A stretch of 64,000 nt of DNA. Origin: Alloalcanivorax xenomutans. Lineage in GTDB: Bacteria > Pseudomonadota > Gammaproteobacteria > Pseudomonadales > Alcanivoracaceae. The translations under genes and the position numbers were made by a program. Below the pieces are notes generated by a model that worked only from the letters and a program-made list of their open reading frames with translations, had not been told where the DNA came from and ran no database searches. Positions 34,741 through 44,654 of the stretch are shown one piece after another; the first letter of the stretch is position 1, and every line of letters begins with the position of its first letter. Location of the stretch: positions 62,001 to 126,000 of the forward strand of contig NZ_OBMO01000009.1 in assembly GCF_900217905.1 (NCBI RefSeq). The letters are read 5' to 3'.

Positions 34741-37068
34741 ATGAGCGACACTCTTCCCCCCGCCGACCGTCTGCGCTTCAAGCCGTACAAGGGCCCGGCC
34801 GCTGGCTGGGGCGCCCTGCGCGCCGTCACCGACCATTGGTTCGAGAGCAAGCAGCCGTTCAAGAACCTCTATGCCATGGTCAAGACCAACCAGAGCAACG
34901 GTTTCGATTGTCCGGGCTGCGCCTGGGGCGAATCCCCCGAAAGCGGCATGATCAACTTCTGTGAGAACGGCGCCAAGGCGGTTAACTGGGAAGCCACCAG
35001 CCGTCGCGTGGACGCCGCCTTTTTCGAGAAATACAGCGTTACCGAATTGTTGCAACAGGATGACTACTGGCTGGAGTTCCAGGGCCGGATCACCGAGCCG
35101 ATGGTGTATGACCGGCGGACCGATCACTACAAGCCGATGGGTTGGGAGGACGCCTTCGCGTTGATCGCGCGCCATCTCAATGGTCTGGAAAGCCCCAACG
35201 AGGCCAGCTTCTATACCTCCGGGCGTGCCAGTAACGAGGCGGCCTATTTGTACCAGTTGTTCGTGCGTGCGTTTGGTACCAATAACTTCCCGGATTGCTC
35301 GAATATGTGCCACGAGGCCAGCGGCGTGGCCCTGATCGAAAGTATTGGTACCGGCAAGGGCACCGTCACCTTCGCTGATTTCGACAAAGCCGACGCGTTG
35401 TTCCTGTTTGGTCAGAACCCGGGCACCAATCATCCGCGCATGCTCGAGCCGATCCGCGATGCGGTGAAACGCGGGGCCCAGGTGGCGGTGTTCAATCCGC
35501 TGAAAGAGCGGGGCCTGGAGCGGTTCCAGGCACCCCAGGATCCGCTGGAAATGCTGACTCAGTCCTCATCGCCGCTGAACACCGCGTACTTTCGCCCGGC
35601 TCTGGGCGGTGACATGGCGGCGGTGCGCGGCATGGTGAAGTGGTTGCTGCAGTGGGATCGGGAAGCCCTGGCCAGCGGCGGCGAAGCGGTGTTCGATCAT
35701 GACTTCATCGCCCAACACACCGACGGCATGGAGCAGTACCTGGCGATGGTGGACGCCACCAGCTGGGAACGGATCGAGGCTCAATCAGGGATCAGCCGCG
35801 ACGTTCTGGAACAGGCCGCGCGCATTCATCGCGACAGTAAAAGGGTGATTATCTGCTGGGCCATGGGCATTACCCAGCATAAGCATTCCGTGGCCACGGT
35901 CCAGGAGATCGCCAATCTGCAGTTGTTGCGTGGCCAGTTCGGCGAGGGCGCCGGCTTATGTCCGGTGCGCGGCCATTCCAATGTGCAAGGGGATCGTACC
36001 GTGGGCATTGCCGACGAACCACCGGCGGCCTTGCTCGATGCTCTGGAAAAACGGTTCGGTTTTACTCCGCCGCGTGAGCCCGGATACAACGTGATCACCA
36101 CGCTGCAGGCGATGGTGGCGGGCAAGATCAAGGTGTTTCTGGCGCTGGGCGGCAATTTCGCCCAGGCCACGCCGGATACGGCGCGCACGCATGAGGCGCT
36201 GGGGAGCTGCGAACTGACCGTCCAGATCAGTACCAAGCTCAACCGCAGTCATCTGATATGCGGCAACGAGGCGTTGATCCTGCCATGCCTGGGGCGCACC
36301 GACATTGATGAGCAAGCGGACGGCCCGCAGGGCGTCACCGTGGAGGACTCGTTCAGCATGGTGCACCTGTCCCATGGGCAGCTGCGGCCTTTGTCGAAGC
36401 AGATGCGGTCCGAGCCGGCGATCATCGCCGGTATCGCCGAAGCCACTCTGGGCAAAACGCCGGTGGATTGGAGCGCCCTGGTGGAGAACTACGACCGTAT
36501 TCGCGATCTTATCCAGGACACCATTCCCGGTTTTGACGACTTCAACGCGCGGCTCAAGACGCCGGGCGGCTTCTACCTGGGCAATCCCGCCCGCGACCGC
36601 CAATGGCACACCGAATCCGGCCGTGCCCAATTGGTTAGCCGCGCGCTACCGGCCACCCTGGTGGATGCGGAGACGCTGGCTTCTGGCGCCAAACCGGATC
36701 TGGTGCTGCAGACGCTGCGCTCCCATGACCAGTACAACACCACCATTTACGGCCTGCACGACCGCTACCGGGGCGTGCACGGAGGCCGCAAGGTGGTGTT
36801 CGTCAATCGTGCCGATCTCGAACGTTTGGGATTCCAGCATGGCGACAAGGTCGATGTTGTTTCTCTATGGCGTGATGGCGTGGAACGGCGGGTCAGCGAT
36901 TTCATGCTGCTGGAGTACGATGTCCCCGCCGGCCAGGCCGCCGCCTATTACCCGGAAACCAACCCGCTGGTGCCCATGGACAGCTATGGTGACGGCAGCT
37001 TTACACCCACCTCCAAGCTGATCGCCATCCGCCTGGAGAAAAGCAGCGCCCCAAAGCGGATAGCTTGA
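34741..37068 (+). CDS. FdhF/YdeP family molybdopterin oxidoreductase
   Basis: A 775-residue cytoplasmic protein of the YdeP group, related to formate dehydrogenase alpha chains. Blocks FDCPGCAWGE, SFYTSGRASNEAAYLYQLF, FGTNNFPDCSNMCHEASG and LFLFGQNPGTNHPRML bind the bis-MGD cofactor. The N-terminal 4Fe-4S cysteine set of true formate dehydrogenases is not evident. The ATG at 34741 is chosen over a 44-residue upstream extension. E. coli YdeP is linked to acid resistance; the substrate is unknown. Confidence 0.9.
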   Translation: MSDTLPPADRLRFKPYKGPAAGWGALRAVTDHWFESKQPFKNLYAMVKTNQSNGFDCPGCAWGESPESGMINFCENGAKAVNWEATSRRVDAAFFEKYSVTELLQQDDYWLEFQGRITEPMVYDRRTDHYKPMGWEDAFALIARHLNGLESPNEASFYTSGRASNEAAYLYQLFVRAFGTNNFPDCSNMCHEASGVALIESIGTGKGTVTFADFDKADALFLFGQNPGTNHPRMLEPIRDAVKRGAQVAVFNPLKERGLERFQAPQDPLEMLTQSSSPLNTAYFRPALGGDMAAVRGMVKWLLQWDREALASGGEAVFDHDFIAQHTDGMEQYLAMVDATSWERIEAQSGISRDVLEQAARIHRDSKRVIICWAMGITQHKHSVATVQEIANLQLLRGQFGEGAGLCPVRGHSNVQGDRTVGIADEPPAALLDALEKRFGFTPPREPGYNVITTLQAMVAGKIKVFLALGGNFAQATPDTARTHEALGSCELTVQISTKLNRSHLICGNEALILPCLGRTDIDEQADGPQGVTVEDSFSMVHLSHGQLRPLSKQMRSEPAIIAGIAEATLGKTPVDWSALVENYDRIRDLIQDTIPGFDDFNARLKTPGGFYLGNPARDRQWHTESGRAQLVSRALPATLVDAETLASGAKPDLVLQTLRSHDQYNTTIYGLHDRYRGVHGGRKVVFVNRADLERLGFQHGDKVDVVSLWRDGVERRVSDFMLLEYDVPAGQAAAYYPETNPLVPMDSYGDGSFTPTSKLIAIRLEKSSAPKRIA

Positions 37069-37092
37069 TAGGAGCTGATGACGCGGGAATGT

Positions 37093-38295
37093 TTATCTTC
37101 GCGCCTTCCGTTTCCGCCACCAGATCATCACCCCGGTGACGCTGAGCATGACGATCACCAGGCCGAGGAGGGTTACGGCTATCCGGTAAGGCAGCCCACC
37201 CAAAGCGGCGATGTGCAGGGTGGTCAGCCAGGTGGTGAGGGTGTCCCCCGAGGCTTCACCGGTTGGCAGGTAATGCCCGAGCGGCGCACCGGTGGTGGCG
37301 TCCACGTAGACCCAGGTTTCTCCAAATCGCTGATTGATGTCGCTGCCGGTACGGGCCATCAGTTTGAGAGCGTTCTTGTCCGGGTGGTAGGCGAAGCGTT
37401 CTACGGCCTTGATGGAAAAGCCACGGTCCGCCGCCAAGGTCTCCAATCTTTGCCGCGCGATTCGGAAGCCCTGCTCCCAACCGATTTGGGGATGACGGGA
37501 GGGGGACTCCTGTGTCGGGACGTCAATGAGCGGGTCTTCCTGGAAAGCCAGGAACATCTCGGTGGTGGGGCGATAGATCTCCGCATGGAGGTTCATGGCC
37601 ACGCTGCTCCAGGCGAACACCAGCAGCAGAGCCCAGGGCCACAGGCCGCCGGCGCGATGGAGATCGAAGTGGCGTTTGTGGGGGGTAGCGTGCCAGCGAA
37701 CTTTCCAAGCCGGAATCCAGCGCTTCCAGAAACGGCGAGGGCGTGGTGGGCCGTTACGGCTTTGCCGAGGCGGGAAGGTGAGCCAGGCACCAATGAAGCA
37801 ATCCAGGATCCACAGCAGACTGACAATGCCGAACGCCCAGGTGCCGAGGGTACCCAGCGCCAGTGAGTGATGCAGGCGGTGGACGAAGGGCATGAGATTG
37901 GTGACGCCCTGGGTAATGTCACCCCACAGGCGGCCTCCCAGTATGTTGCCGCTGTACGGGTCGACGAACACTTCATCGATGGGGAGAGCCGCGGTGCCGG
38001 GTTCCGGGGCGATAAAAAAGCGTACCGGACTGTGGGCATCCGGTGGCGTCAGCATCATCCAGTTTACCGCGGCGGTGGGAAAGGCCTCGTCGACCTTCTC
38101 CCTCAGCACGAAAGGCGAGAGCGGTTCACTATGCGTCGCCGGAGGCTCGACCCGCAGCCACTGAGGGTTGATCAGGGCATCCAGTTCGTAATACCACACC
38201 AGCAGAGCGCCGGTCAGGCCAGCGATGATCAGGAAACCCGACATCACCAGCCCGATATAGCGGTGCAGGACAACGAACCGCCGACGGACCGTCAT
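37093..38295 (-). CDS. PepSY-associated membrane protein
   Basis: A 400-residue inner-membrane protein with four main helices (about 12-35, 145-170, 215-235, 370-392) and periplasmic PepSY segments. FVVLHRYIGLVMSGFLIIAG and LHRAGGLWPWALLLVFAW carry the conserved histidines thought to bind haem. Such proteins next to TonB receptors are proposed to reduce siderophore-bound ferric iron. Its start lies directly beside the receptor stop. Confidence 0.88.
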   Translation of the reverse strand: MTVRRRFVVLHRYIGLVMSGFLIIAGLTGALLVWYYELDALINPQWLRVEPPATHSEPLSPFVLREKVDEAFPTAAVNWMMLTPPDAHSPVRFFIAPEPGTAALPIDEVFVDPYSGNILGGRLWGDITQGVTNLMPFVHRLHHSLALGTLGTWAFGIVSLLWILDCFIGAWLTFPPRQSRNGPPRPRRFWKRWIPAWKVRWHATPHKRHFDLHRAGGLWPWALLLVFAWSSVAMNLHAEIYRPTTEMFLAFQEDPLIDVPTQESPSRHPQIGWEQGFRIARQRLETLAADRGFSIKAVERFAYHPDKNALKLMARTGSDINQRFGETWVYVDATTGAPLGHYLPTGEASGDTLTTWLTTLHIAALGGLPYRIAVTLLGLVIVMLSVTGVMIWWRKRKARR

Positions 38296-40599
38296 CTAAA
38301 AGAGATACTTCACGCGAGCCAGCCAGGTACGGCCTTCCTCGCGGATCACGCCGTCGAAGGAACCGGGAGAAAAGATCTCCTCGTCGAGGGCGTTGTTCAC
38401 CAGCAGGTCCAGTTGCAGGGCGTCGGTGACGGCGTAGTAAGCGCCCAGGTCCACGCGGGTATGGCTGGGCAGGGTGAAGGTGTTTTCGCTGTCGCCGGGG
38501 CGCTGGTCCACATAGCTGACGGTGCCGCCGAGGCTCAGGCCGGTGACGGCATCAAGGAAGTAGCGTCCCTGTAATGAGGCGGTGTGCAGCGGAACGTTGA
38601 TAAAGCGGTTGCCTTCCAGGGCTTCGTCATCACTGCGCAACACTTCGGTATCGGTGTAGCCGTAGCCGGCGCTCAGGTACAGGTTGGCACTGGCGTAGCC
38701 GTCGATGGTCAGTTCCGCGCCTTTGGAGCGGGCGCGGCCCCTGGCCACCTCGAAGTCGTCGTCGAGCGGATCGGCGATGGCGATGTTGTCTTTCTCGATG
38801 ATGAAGCCGGCGGCATTGATGTTCAGGCGCCCGGCAGTGAAGCGCATGCCGGTTTCGTATTGCACACTTTCCTCGGCATCCAGCGGCTGTTTTCCCGATG
38901 TGGTGCCCTGTTGCGGGACGAAGGCTTCATTGCGGCTGGCATAGAGCGAGGCGGTGTCGGTCAGGTCGTAGACCAGGCCGAACTGGGTGGTCCAGGCGGA
39001 TTCACCGAGTTCGGCGCGGGTGACGCTGTTGTTGTCCAGGAAGTCGATGGTTTTTTGCGATTGCTCCGCGTCGGTGTAACGCAGCCCGGCGAGGACGTGC
39101 CACTTGTCGGCGACGGTAATGCGGTCCTGCACGAAGCCGGCCAGGATCCTGTCGCTCTGATCGAAACCCCGGTCCCGGATCAGGTTGTCGGCGCTCAGGT
39201 CGGCCGGGCCGTAGACCGGGGAGTAGAGATCGATGGCATCGGCGAGATAAATGCGCGTGGGGCGCGAGGCATCCGATTCCCGGTAGTTCACACCGGCAAT
39301 GAACTTGTGCGTAAGCGGGCCACTGCTGAACTCGCCGCTGAGGTCGAGGATGATCTCGTGATCCTTCTTATAAGTATCGTCTCCGGCGAAGATGATACGG
39401 TTCAGGGTCCGCTCATCGGCATTCAGGCCGAAAGGCGCGTATTCCTGCCAGTCGGCGTCATTGCGGGTATAGGCATAGCTGATACGGGCATCGATGGTAT
39501 CGGTGATGGCCTGGGTGAGGCGGCTGTTGATGTAGAAGGAATCCCGTTCGGTGAAGCTGTCCTTCCAGGCGGTGTTGAAGTCATCGGCGTAGTGGCCGTT
39601 GGGATTGGGCAGGAAAGCGCCTTCCGCCGGCGCGCCGCCGGGAATGGCGGTCCACTCATTGCCGGAATAGCTGCCTTCGACGGTCAGGTTGGTGGTGTCC
39701 GTCAGGTCCACGGTGACGTTGGGGGCGACGAACACGCGCTCGTACTCCCAGAAGTCCATGGAGGCATCGCTGTCCTGGTAGGCCAGGTTGAGGCGAGCCC
39801 GTACCCGGTCGTTGAGCGGGCCGGTCACGTCCAGGGTCGTGCGGCGGTAATCGTAGCGGCCGTATTCCGCCGTGGCTTCCGCCTGGTAGTAAGACAGCGG
39901 TTGTTTGGTCACCACGTTGATGGTGCCACCCGGCTCCATTTGTCCGTAGAGGACCGAGGCCGGTCCTTTCAGTACTTCCAGGCGCTCCACGTTGGCCAGG
40001 TCGGTGGGGTGGTCGGTCTGCCGGAAGCCCAGGCCGTTGACGGATTGCTCGGCGTTGAAGCCACGGATCAGGAAGTCATCGGCGAACATATCCCGGCCTG
40101 ATCCCGAGCGGTTGGCACTGGGGGTAAGGCGGATCACCTCGCCCACGGTTTGAGCCCCCGCCAGCTCGAAGTTTTCCCGGGTGTAGACGTTTACGCTCTG
40201 CGGGATGGCCGCCACGGTATCGTTCTTCTGGCGGCCATAGACGGACACCGCCTCCAGCGTATTTTCCTGCTGGGGGATTCTTTCCAGTTTGTAGCCGCTG
40301 GCACCGCGAGTCACGGTGACGCCGCTGCCGGCCAGCAGCGCATGCAACGCCTCTTCCGGAGTGTACTCACCGCTGAGCGCGGGAGCCTGTTTGCCCTGAA
40401 GCAGGGAGGCGTCGCCGCCGATGCTCAGGCCGGTCTGGCGGGCCAGCTCGATGATCGCCTGATCCAGTGGCTGGGCGGGCAAATGGATGGAGAGCGGCTG
40501 TTGGGCCCACGCGGCGCCCGGGTGAGTGATCAGCAGGGGGGCCAGCAAGCCGAGCAGCAGCAGCGCCTTGGGGGATGTCGTTCCGGTCTTCAGGATCAT
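38296..40599 (-). CDS. TonB-dependent siderophore receptor with STN signalling domain
   Basis: 767 residues. A signal peptide ends after Ala32. An STN domain follows (LSIHLPAQPLDQAIIELARQ, about 35-110), then the plug (VERLEVLKGPASVLYGQMEP) and a 22-strand barrel ending VKYLF. The STN domain means it signals ligand occupancy through the FecR-like protein upstream to the FecI-like sigma factor. The ATG at 40599 has GGAG 7 bases upstream. Likely ligand: a ferric hydroxamate or similar siderophore (FhuE/FpvA-like), unproven. Confidence 0.93.
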   Translation of the reverse strand: MILKTGTTSPKALLLLGLLAPLLITHPGAAWAQQPLSIHLPAQPLDQAIIELARQTGLSIGGDASLLQGKQAPALSGEYTPEEALHALLAGSGVTVTRGASGYKLERIPQQENTLEAVSVYGRQKNDTVAAIPQSVNVYTRENFELAGAQTVGEVIRLTPSANRSGSGRDMFADDFLIRGFNAEQSVNGLGFRQTDHPTDLANVERLEVLKGPASVLYGQMEPGGTINVVTKQPLSYYQAEATAEYGRYDYRRTTLDVTGPLNDRVRARLNLAYQDSDASMDFWEYERVFVAPNVTVDLTDTTNLTVEGSYSGNEWTAIPGGAPAEGAFLPNPNGHYADDFNTAWKDSFTERDSFYINSRLTQAITDTIDARISYAYTRNDADWQEYAPFGLNADERTLNRIIFAGDDTYKKDHEIILDLSGEFSSGPLTHKFIAGVNYRESDASRPTRIYLADAIDLYSPVYGPADLSADNLIRDRGFDQSDRILAGFVQDRITVADKWHVLAGLRYTDAEQSQKTIDFLDNNSVTRAELGESAWTTQFGLVYDLTDTASLYASRNEAFVPQQGTTSGKQPLDAEESVQYETGMRFTAGRLNINAAGFIIEKDNIAIADPLDDDFEVARGRARSKGAELTIDGYASANLYLSAGYGYTDTEVLRSDDEALEGNRFINVPLHTASLQGRYFLDAVTGLSLGGTVSYVDQRPGDSENTFTLPSHTRVDLGAYYAVTDALQLDLLVNNALDEEIFSPGSFDGVIREEGRTWLARVKYLF

Positions 40600-40670
40600 T
40601 ATTGGCTCCAGCGTTATTTTCGCGGTGTCTCTACTGATGAAGACAAAGCTGGAAGCCAATCGGGCAATTC

Positions 40671-41585
40671 TTATTTCCGGCTCAAGATCACGTACCAGGG
40701 AGTGAAGTGCTTTACCTCCAGGTCCAGGGCGTCGCTCAGTAGCGCCAGGGCCGCGTCGCTGTCGTCGGCGGGCAGCACGCCGGTAAAGTGGGGTGGGGGC
40801 TGGCTGGCGCCCAGGGCTTCGTCCAGCGCCACAATGCCGGCACGGTGGTGGCCCAGGCGCTCGATCACCCGCGGCAGGGGGGTGCTGTTGAAGACCAATT
40901 GACCGTTCGCCCAATCCGGCCGATGGGTGGGGGCGGTACTCTGGGTGATCAATCCATCGCGGTTCAGATCGGCTTGTTGCCCGGACGTCAGGCGGAGGGC
41001 GCCGCCGCCGTTGTGGGAGGTCACGACCACGGTGGATTCCTGCACCGCCACCCGGCTGTAGGTGTCCGCCAGTTTCACCGTGTATTGGGTGCCCAAGGCG
41101 GTGGCGCTGATGTCCCGCGTCTCTACCTGGAAAGGCGCATCCCGCCCCTTGGCCACGGTGGCGAGCAGTTCGCCGCGCACCAGTTTCACGATGCGGGCCC
41201 CTTCGGTGTAGTCCAGATCCATGGCGCTGTTGCTGTTAAGCACGATCTGGCTGCCGTCGGGCAGGGGCACGGTGCGGATCTCGCCGGCGGCGGTGCGATA
41301 GTCCGCGCCCCAATAGGCCCAGGGAAGCTGGGTGCCGGACCAGGCCAGCAGTAGCAGCGAGCCCAGGCCGGTCAGTTGACGCCGGCGTTTGCGGCGTCGT
41401 TCGAGGGCTGGTTCGGGAGCCTGCCATATTCGCTGGATCTGCTCGAGAACCTGGCGTCGCCGAGGATCCTCCGCCTGCCAGATTTCGCACTCGGCTTGCA
41501 GCCGCGCGCGCTCATCGGAACCGGCCTCCTGCAAGGCCACCACCCATTCGGCGGCTTGCTGGCGGATACGGTTCAAGTCCGACAC
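40671..41585 (-). CDS. FecR family anti-sigma/sigma regulator
   Basis: 304 residues. A cytoplasmic N-terminal DUF4880-type domain (QQAAEWVVALQEAG...), one membrane helix (about 70-88) and the periplasmic FecR domain (RTVPLPDGSQIVLNSNSAMD) are followed by a C-terminal STN-like part. It relays the receptor signal to the sigma factor encoded just upstream, which it overlaps by 13 bases. Confidence 0.93.
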   Translation of the reverse strand: MSDLNRIRQQAAEWVVALQEAGSDERARLQAECEIWQAEDPRRRQVLEQIQRIWQAPEPALERRRKRRRQLTGLGSLLLLAWSGTQLPWAYWGADYRTAAGEIRTVPLPDGSQIVLNSNSAMDLDYTEGARIVKLVRGELLATVAKGRDAPFQVETRDISATALGTQYTVKLADTYSRVAVQESTVVVTSHNGGGALRLTSGQQADLNRDGLITQSTAPTHRPDWANGQLVFNSTPLPRVIERLGHHRAGIVALDEALGASQPPPHFTGVLPADDSDAALALLSDALDLEVKHFTPWYVILSRK

Positions 41586-42136
41586 GGCGGGTCCAGGCTG
41601 TCATAGAGCCGGGCGTGGCAATGGGCCAGCGCCCGGGCCAGGTATTGTTTGACGCTGCTTTCGGAGACCGACAGCCGGCGTCCGATCTGCCGGTAACTGA
41701 GTCCTTCAAGGCGTGCCATGAGGAAGGCGCGGCGGGGCTTTTCCGGTAACTCGTCAACCAGCAGCTTGATGACACTGACCAACAGATCCCGGGCCGCCGC
41801 GATCTCCGCCGGGCCCCGGTTGTCCTGGGTTTCCAGCAAGGTGGCGACCTGGCGCAGGGCTTCCTCCTCCACCTGTTTGCGGTGGTGGCGGTTGATCAGC
41901 AGGCGGCTGGCGATGACCAGAAGATAAGCACGCGGCTCGCGTAGCGCCTCCAGGGGTTGATCGCCGACAATCAGGCGCAGAAAGGTGTCGTGACTCAGAT
42001 CCGCGGCGTCCTGGGGGCAGCGCAGGCGACGATGCAGCCAGTGGGTCAGCCAGCCGTGATGCGCCTCATACAAAGCGCCGATCTCGCCTTGGGAGCGAGG
42101 AGGCAAGGGCTGTGGGTTGGTGGCTGTCCCGGTCAT
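41573..42136 (-). CDS. FecI-like ECF sigma factor
   Basis: 187 residues with sigma region 2 (AADLSHDTFLRLI and REPRAYLLVIASRLLINRHH) and region 4 (PEKPRRAFLMARLEGLSYRQIGRRLSVSESSV; key core LEGLSYRQIG). It drives transcription of the receptor operon when activated by the FecR-like protein. The ATG at 42136 is chosen because the frame upstream of it is antisense to the OsmC-YcaO gene. Confidence 0.92.
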   Translation of the reverse strand: MTGTATNPQPLPPRSQGEIGALYEAHHGWLTHWLHRRLRCPQDAADLSHDTFLRLIVGDQPLEALREPRAYLLVIASRLLINRHHRKQVEEEALRQVATLLETQDNRGPAEIAAARDLLVSVIKLLVDELPEKPRRAFLMARLEGLSYRQIGRRLSVSESSVKQYLARALAHCHARLYDSLDPPCRT

Positions 42137-42162
42137 GCGTTCCGATACTGCGCCTATAAGTT

Positions 42163-42181
42163 GAGAGTGATTATCAATTAA
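42163..42181. promoter_or_regulatory. Candidate Fur box upstream of the FecI-like gene
   Basis: GAGAGTGATTATCAATTAA matches the 19-bp Fur consensus at about 12 positions. It lies 27 bases upstream of the sigma-factor start, the usual place for iron control of fecI-type genes. Confidence 0.55.
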
Positions 42182-42310
42182 AGGAAAAACGGCTGCAACC
42201 GGCGTGCTTTTGCACACCCTCGAGCCCGCCAAGACGAACCCCTGCAAAATCAGGATAATGGCGCCCAGCCATGCCCCTGCGCGCCAAACTCTCCAACCCG
42301 GACTCTCTCC

Positions 42311-44527
42311 ATGGAAATCAAGGTCAACTTCCTCGACAACCTTCGCCTGGAAGCCAAGTTCGACGACTTCACCGTCGTCACGGATCAGCCGATCCGCTAC
42401 AAGGGTGACGGCTCGGCGCCGAGCCCGTTCGACTACTTCCTGGCATCGTCGGCACTGTGCGCGGCTTACTTCGTCAAGGTGTACTGCAAGGCGCGGGATA
42501 TCCCCACGGACAATATCCGCTTGTCGCAGAACAACATCGTCGACCCGGAGAACCGCTATAACCAGATCTTCCGTATTCAGGTGGAGCTGCCGGAGGACAT
42601 CTCCGACAAGGACCGGCAGGGTATTCTGCGCTCCATCGACCGCTGTACGGTGAAGAAGGTGGTACAGACCGGGCCGGAGTTCCAGATCGAGATGGTGGAG
42701 AATCTGGACGAGGATGCCCAGGCGTTGCTGATGGGCGCGCCCGAAGGGGAGGCGCGCACTTATATCGAGGGCAAGGACCGGCCATTGGAGGAGACCATTG
42801 CCACCATGACCGGCATCCTCGAGACGCTGGGCATGAAGATCGAGATCGCCTCGTGGCGCAATATCGTGCCCCATGTGTGGTCGCTGCACATCCGTGACGC
42901 GGCCTCGCCGATGTGTTTCACCAACGGCAAGGGCGCCACCAAGGAGAGCGCCTTGTGCTCCGCCCTGGGGGAGTTCATCGAGCGGCTGAACTGCAACTTT
43001 TTCTACAATGATCAGTTCTTCGGTGAGGAGATCGCCAACAGCGCCTTCGTGCATTATCCGAACGAGCGCTGGTTCCAGCCCGGGCCTGATGACGAACTGC
43101 CCGAAGGCATTCTGGATGAGCACTGCCTGGCCATCTATGACCCCGAGGGCGAGCTGCGCGGCTCCAATCTGATTGACACCAATTCCGGCAAGGTGGAGCG
43201 GGGAATTTGTTCGCTGCCATTTCAGCGCCGTTCGGATGGCGAGACGGTCTGGTTCCCCTCCAATCTGATCGAGAACTTGTTTCTCAGTAACGGCATGAGC
43301 GCCGGCAATACCTTGCCCGAAGCGCAGGTGCAGTGTTTGTCGGAGATCTTCGAGCGGGCGGTGAAGAAGCAGATCATCGAGGAAGAGCTGGCCCTGCCGG
43401 ACGTGCCGCCAGAGGTACTGGCGAAGTATCCGAATCTGGTGGAGGGTGTCGAGGCATTGGAAGCCCAGGGCTTCCCGGTGCTGGTCAAGGACGCTTCCCT
43501 GGGCGGCCAATTCCCGGTGGCCTGCGTGGCGCTGATGAATCCACGCACCGGCGGCGTATTCGTTTCTTTCGGCGCGCATCCGAGCATGGCGGTGGCACTG
43601 GAGCGCAGTCTTACCGAATTACTGCAAGGCCGCAGTTTCGAGGGGCTCAACGATGTGCCGCCACCCACGTTCAACAGTCTGGCGGTAACCGAGCCCAACA
43701 ATTACGTGGAGCACTTCATCGATTCCACTGGTGTGGTGTCCTGGCGTTTCTTCAGCGCCAAGGCGGATTACGACTTCCACGAATGGGACTTTTCCGGCAG
43801 CGCTTCAAACAACAATGAAGAAGAGGCGACTGGCCTGTTCCGGATTCTCGAAGATATGGGTCATGAAGTGTACACGGCGGTATACGAAGACCTGGGCGCG
43901 CCGGTTTGCCGGATTCTGGTGCCCGGTTACTCCGAGGTGTACCCGGTGGACGATTTGATCTGGGACAACACCAACAAGGCCCTGGACTATCGGGAAGATA
44001 TCCTGAATCTGCATAGCCTGAATGACGATCAACTGGCCGATCTGGTGTGGCGCCTGGAAGAAAGTCAGATCGACGACTACACCGACATCATCACCTTGAT
44101 CGGCATCGAGTTTGACGAAAATACCGTCTGGGGACAGCTTACGGTTCTGGAACTGAAGTTGCTGATCAACCTGGCGCTGGGACAGCACGAGGATGCCCTG
44201 GAGCGAGTGGAGGCGTTCCTGCAGTACAACGACAATACGGTGGAGCGCAATCTGTTCTACCGAGCAGTTAGTGCCGTGCTGGAGATCACTCTGGACGAGG
44301 AGCTGGAATTGGACCACTTCCTGGTGAGCCTGCGGCGTATGTATGGCGAGGACACCATGAGTACCGTGGTCGGCGCCGTGGATGGTTCCGTGCGCTTCCC
44401 TGGCTTGACGCCCACCAACATGCAGCTGGATGGCCTGGACAAACACCTGCGCCTGATCGAGAGCTATAAAAAACTGCATGCGGCGCGGGCGGCCAGATGG
44501 GAGAGCGCGCTGTCGCAGGCCACCTGA
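42311..44527 (+). CDS. OsmC-YcaO fusion protein
   Basis: 738 residues. The N-terminal ~140 residues are an OsmC-like domain (FDYFLASSALCAAYFVKVYC carries the two family cysteines). A YcaO domain follows (about 165-560), with the ATP-binding region NGKGATKESALCSALGEFIE, and then a helical C-terminal part. YcaO enzymes activate amide backbones with ATP; the E. coli form is linked to ribosomal protein S12 methylthiolation by RimO. The fusion is known in proteobacteria. It lies divergent from the FecI gene. Confidence 0.9.
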   Translation: MEIKVNFLDNLRLEAKFDDFTVVTDQPIRYKGDGSAPSPFDYFLASSALCAAYFVKVYCKARDIPTDNIRLSQNNIVDPENRYNQIFRIQVELPEDISDKDRQGILRSIDRCTVKKVVQTGPEFQIEMVENLDEDAQALLMGAPEGEARTYIEGKDRPLEETIATMTGILETLGMKIEIASWRNIVPHVWSLHIRDAASPMCFTNGKGATKESALCSALGEFIERLNCNFFYNDQFFGEEIANSAFVHYPNERWFQPGPDDELPEGILDEHCLAIYDPEGELRGSNLIDTNSGKVERGICSLPFQRRSDGETVWFPSNLIENLFLSNGMSAGNTLPEAQVQCLSEIFERAVKKQIIEEELALPDVPPEVLAKYPNLVEGVEALEAQGFPVLVKDASLGGQFPVACVALMNPRTGGVFVSFGAHPSMAVALERSLTELLQGRSFEGLNDVPPPTFNSLAVTEPNNYVEHFIDSTGVVSWRFFSAKADYDFHEWDFSGSASNNNEEEATGLFRILEDMGHEVYTAVYEDLGAPVCRILVPGYSEVYPVDDLIWDNTNKALDYREDILNLHSLNDDQLADLVWRLEESQIDDYTDIITLIGIEFDENTVWGQLTVLELKLLINLALGQHEDALERVEAFLQYNDNTVERNLFYRAVSAVLEITLDEELELDHFLVSLRRMYGEDTMSTVVGAVDGSVRFPGLTPTNMQLDGLDKHLRLIESYKKLHAARAARWESALSQAT

Positions 44528-44654
44528 GTGTGGGGGCCAAGGGGGGAATATGCCTTTGGCCCATGAATCGATGCCTGGCTGACGGCATGTCGAACTCCAT
44601 CAGCGCCATTCGACTCACCTGGACAACAGGTTGTGCGAATCGATGGAGATGACA

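Noticed and set aside
38584-40101. 505-codon + strand frame across the TonB receptor
   Set aside because: Antisense shadow; the minus-strand receptor has signal peptide, STN, plug and barrel.
41573-43579. A 668-codon reading of the FecI-like gene
   Set aside because: The first two-thirds is antisense to the OsmC-YcaO gene; sigma-factor homology begins only at 42136.
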